NCBI GenBank assembly: GCA_041671505.1
Contig: JBAZBK010000015.1
Coordinates: forward strand, 62,001-126,000
Direction of reading: 5' to 3'
Source of the DNA: JACPDH01 sp041671505
Lineage (GTDB): Bacteria; Acidobacteriota; Thermoanaerobaculia; Gp7-AA8
DNA length: 64,000 bases
A program made the position numbers and the translations under genes. Under the pieces are notes generated by a model. It was given only the letters and a program-made list of their open reading frames with translations, was not told the origin of the DNA and made no database searches. Numbering within the stretch: the stretch's first letter is position 1; every line of letters starts with the position of its first letter. Of the stretch, positions 61,325 to 64,000 are shown piece by piece.

Positions 61325-61484
61325 GACATCGGTAGCCCCCGCCTTCAGGCGGGGGTACGGTCGCCCGAATTGAATCGTGCGCCGCTTCAGCGGCGCCACA
61401 CGGCGCCCGGAGTCGCGCCGCTGAAGCGGCGCTTGAGGTTTCCGCGGCTGTGGCCCCCGGCTGAAGCCGGGGGCTACCGATGTC
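61325..61484. repeat. Composite REP-like palindrome
   Basis: Outer arms GACATCGGTAGCCCCC (61325-61340) and GGGGGCTACCGATGTC (61469-61484) are exact complements. Inside are CGCCTTCAGGCG, GCCGCTTCAGCGGC and GCCGCTGAAGCGGC palindromes. The surrounding gap 61203-61747 has no gene. Confidence 0.85.
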
Positions 61485-61664
61485 ACGCCGCTGCGCGGCG
61501 ACGGGCGTCTCGCCGCTGCGCCACGACGGTCCGTTCGGTCTTGTATCCCCTCGGAAACCGAAATGAAGAATGTCGAATGAGGAATGAAGAATGAAGAAGA
61601 AAGCGGGAGGTGCGGCCATGCCGTACCTCCCGCCTGGTTCTTTCACGCGCCTGACAACTTACGC

Positions 61665-61744
61665 CTAACAACTAACAACTAACAACTAACAACTAACAAC
61701 TAACAACTAACAACTAACAACTAACAACTAACAACTAACAACTA
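61665..61744. repeat. 7-bp tandem repeat (CTAACAA), about 11 copies
   Basis: Uninterrupted CTAACAA units run for about 80 bp, ending 3 bases before the stop codon of the propeller gene on the minus strand. AT-rich and without spacers, so a simple-sequence tract likely to vary in length between isolates. Confidence 0.92.
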
Positions 61745-61747
61745 TCC

Positions 61748-64000
61748 CTACGGCCTCCACACCGGGACCCTTCCCGGCGTCCAGGGGGCGCCGAGCAACT
61801 CCATCTTCTGCTCGAGGCCGCGGAGATCGCCGTCGATCAGGGCGCGGAGCTTCTCGAGAACGGGACTGAACTCGTCGGACGCGATCTGCCACGCGTCCAT
61901 GTGCGTCTTCGTCGGTGCGGAGGTCGAGGCCCACGCGCCGTCGACGATCGCGTTGACGCGCTCGGAGATCGACATCGGCGCCGGCTCGTTGTATTTCGCA
62001 ATGGTCGGATCGCCGCTCAATGCGATCTCGAGATCCTTGAGCCGCATCTCGATCGCGCGTGCCTCGTCGAGGAGCTTCGGATCGGCGGCCGGCGTGTCGA
62101 TCAGCGCCTGCTTGATATGGTCAAGGCGCGTCTGCGCTTCCGCCGCGGCCTGTTCCGCGCCCGACACCGCGCGCTGCAGGCTCGCCGCGCGTCGCTGGAA
62201 GGCGACGAGCGCCGCCGCGTCGGGAGCGGGAAGCGTTGCGAGGCCGATCGACTGCACGGTGAACGGCTGCGGCTCGCCGACCGGGGTCAGCGTTCCGTTG
62301 ACCCGAGTCGCGAGGCTGACGGTGTAACGGCCTGCGCCGGCGAACGGGCCGCGCGGCGCGATCGCCCAGGGTGCGAGCTCTTCCTCCTCGAGCGAGGTCG
62401 GGTTCGATGGCGGATAGCGAAGGTCCCAGGCGACGCGATGGAAGCCTGCGTCGACCGGCCCGGTGATTCGCCGGACGACCTTGCCCGCCTCGTCGGTGAC
62501 CGTGAGGATCGCCGTCGGCTCGTGCTCCCGCATCTCGGTGCGGAGCGCTTCCCACGACGGGTAGCGGATCTCTCCTCCCTTCTTCTCGAGCTCCCCGTAC
62601 GACTCCTGGCGCGTCTTCTTGAGCGTCTTGATCTCGTCCTTCAGGTAATAGGTGAACACCGCGCCGAACGGAGGGTTAGGCGCCGTGTAGAAGTTCTCTC
62701 CCTGGAACGCCTTCGCGGGGATGCCGAGCGGAGTCGAGGGAGCGAAGAGCCACGCCGTCTTCGGCGAGCCGAAGAGGTGCGCGTCGCCCTTGAGCAGCTC
62801 GGGCGTCGCCGTGCGAAGCGGCGTGTAGTCGTCGAGCACGTAGAAGCCGCGGCCGAATGTCGCGAGCACCAGGTCGTTCTCGCGCTTCTGGATCGCGATG
62901 TCGCGAACGGTGATCGTCGGCAGCCCTCCCTTGAGCTGCACCCACTTCGCGCCGCCGTCGCGGGTGAAGAAGACGCCAAACTCCGTTCCGACGAAGAGCA
63001 GGTCGGGCGAGACGTGGTCCTCCGCGATCGCGTAGACGCTGCCGCGCGCGGGAAGATCGCCCGTCACCAACGCCCAGCTCTTGCCGCGGTCGCGGCTGCG
63101 GAGCACGTACGGCTTGAAGTCGCCCATCTTGTGGTTGTTGAACACCGCGTAGACCGTGTTCGCGTCGTGGCTCGACGCGACGATGCGCGCGACGTAGGTC
63201 GACGCGGGAACGCCCGGGAAGGTCGCGACCTTTCGCCAGTTCTTCCCGCCGTCCTCGGTCACCTGGATCAGCCCGTCGTCGGAGCCGGTGTAGATCAGCC
63301 CTTCCTGTTTCGGTGATTCCGCGATCGCGATGAGGTTCCCGTAGAACGACGTCGACGCATTCTTCGCGACGGCCTCGGGGCCCCACACCTTTCCCATGAC
63401 CTTGAGCGTGTTGCGATCGACGCCGCTCGTCAGGTCGGGGCTGATCGCGGTCCAGCTGTCGCCGCGGTCGTCGCTCCGGAAGACGCGGTTGGCGCCGAAG
63501 TAGAGGCGCGTCGGCGAATGCGGGCTGATGATGAGCGGCGAGTCCCAGTTCCAGCGGAGCGGCGCCTCACCCTTTGCGGCCATCGGCTTGATGTCGGTCG
63601 TCTCTCCGGTCTTGCGATCGAAGCGGGCGAGGCCGCCGTGCTGCGATTCCGAGTAGACGATGTCGGGATTCGTCGGGTCGACGCGCGTCTGGAAGCCGTC
63701 GCCGAAGGTGGTGACGTACCAGTCGGAGTTCATGATCCCGTGATCGCGGATCGTGCGCGAGGGGCCGCCGAGCGTCGCGTTGTCCTGCGTGCCGCCGTAG
63801 ACGGTGTAGAACGGCTTGTCGTCATCGACCGCGACGTCGTAGAACTGCATGATCGGAAGGTTCGACCAGTAGCTCCAGGTCGCGCCGCGGTCCCATGTCT
63901 CGTAGAGGCCGCCGTCGCAACCGTTGATCAGGTGGTCGGTGTCGCTCGGGTCGATCCAGAGCGCGTGGTTGTCGACGTGCTTGTACTTCTCGCCGACGTT
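61748..64000 (-). CDS. Sortilin/VPS10-like BNR beta-propeller protein, 3' part (5' end outside window)
   Basis: The frame is open to the right edge of the window, so the N-terminus is missing; about 750 residues are visible. They form a ten-bladed VPS10/sortilin-type propeller: repeated NPDIVYSES, SDDRGDSWTAIS, GLIYTGSDDGLIQVTEDGGKNW and RDRGKSWALVTGDL (Asp-box-like turns), then LATFGRGFYVLDDY. A C-terminal Ig-like domain and a helical segment (about 600-700) follow. Such proteins are usually secreted and occur in many copies in Acidobacteria; they are often labelled glycosyl hydrolases, but no catalytic residues can be claimed. Confidence 0.85.
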   Translation of the reverse strand, partial: NVGEKYKHVDNHALWIDPSDTDHLINGCDGGLYETWDRGATWSYWSNLPIMQFYDVAVDDDKPFYTVYGGTQDNATLGGPSRTIRDHGIMNSDWYVTTFGDGFQTRVDPTNPDIVYSESQHGGLARFDRKTGETTDIKPMAAKGEAPLRWNWDSPLIISPHSPTRLYFGANRVFRSDDRGDSWTAISPDLTSGVDRNTLKVMGKVWGPEAVAKNASTSFYGNLIAIAESPKQEGLIYTGSDDGLIQVTEDGGKNWRKVATFPGVPASTYVARIVASSHDANTVYAVFNNHKMGDFKPYVLRSRDRGKSWALVTGDLPARGSVYAIAEDHVSPDLLFVGTEFGVFFTRDGGAKWVQLKGGLPTITVRDIAIQKRENDLVLATFGRGFYVLDDYTPLRTATPELLKGDAHLFGSPKTAWLFAPSTPLGIPAKAFQGENFYTAPNPPFGAVFTYYLKDEIKTLKKTRQESYGELEKKGGEIRYPSWEALRTEMREHEPTAILTVTDEAGKVVRRITGPVDAGFHRVAWDLRYPPSNPTSLEEEELAPWAIAPRGPFAGAGRYTVSLATRVNGTLTPVGEPQPFTVQSIGLATLPAPDAAALVAFQRRAASLQRAVSGAEQAAAEAQTRLDHIKQALIDTPAADPKLLDEARAIEMRLKDLEIALSGDPTIAKYNEPAPMSISERVNAIVDGAWASTSAPTKTHMDAWQIASDEFSPVLEKLRALIDGDLRGLEQKMELLGAPWTPGRVPVWRP

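Overview
This is one 64 kb, GC-rich (roughly 65%) chromosomal window with long intact genes, Ser/Thr kinase signalling, beta-propeller (PD40/TolB-type) proteins, outer-membrane beta-barrels and many lipoproteins. It suggests a diderm bacterium of the Acidobacteriota type. That assignment is inferred from gene content only; there is no rRNA or other phylogenetic marker here. I see no tRNA, rRNA, CRISPR array, prophage or insertion sequence.

Layout. 0-9.8 kb: a truncated propeller gene, a parallel beta-helix secreted protein, a soluble Ser/Thr kinase with TPRs, a PrsW protease fused to an FHA domain, and a partner-switching set (FHA-GAF-PP2C phosphatase, RsbW-like ATPase, STAS antagonist). 9.8-12.7 kb: an ECF sigma/anti-sigma pair followed by an unusual repeat protein; a shared bipartite promoter-like motif precedes both the sigma and the repeat-protein genes. 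12.8-18.7 kb: a gluzincin-propeller-barrel fusion, a second PrsW protease and an S41 peptidase. 18.7-56.8 kb: an envelope and stress region containing a bifunctional PBP, a very large cyclic beta-glucan synthase, an LPDTA surface protein with a class D-type sortase, M48 protease, OmpA, CsbD, BON, GlsB, DUF3185 and DUF3494 proteins, RecQ, an operon of multi-PAS kinase, receiver and GGDEF-EAL, and a NarL-type two-component pair. 57-64 kb: OsmC, a DevBCA/MacAB-like exporter, and a truncated sortilin/VPS10-like propeller gene.

The most striking feature is a repeated promoter architecture found eleven times between 21.8 and 56.1 kb, always next to an envelope or stress gene. In the direction of transcription it consists of an 11-bp dyad (GTAG-N3-CTAC), a second dyad centred 33-35 bp downstream that runs into GCGCTT, then exactly 20 bp, then a -10-like YTAnnTT (one copy starts with G and ends CT). 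The downstream dyad would lie near -43, the position of a class II activator. I read this as a previously undescribed envelope/osmotic-stress regulon. Its regulator is unknown; the NarL/FixJ-type pair at 47.7-50.5 kb, inside the cluster, is the best local candidate.

Intergenic spaces also hold several families of palindromic repeats (a MITE-like repeat in two copies, long perfect hairpins, REP-like GC palindromes) and a 7-bp tandem repeat. A few genes appear to be transcribed without a leader.
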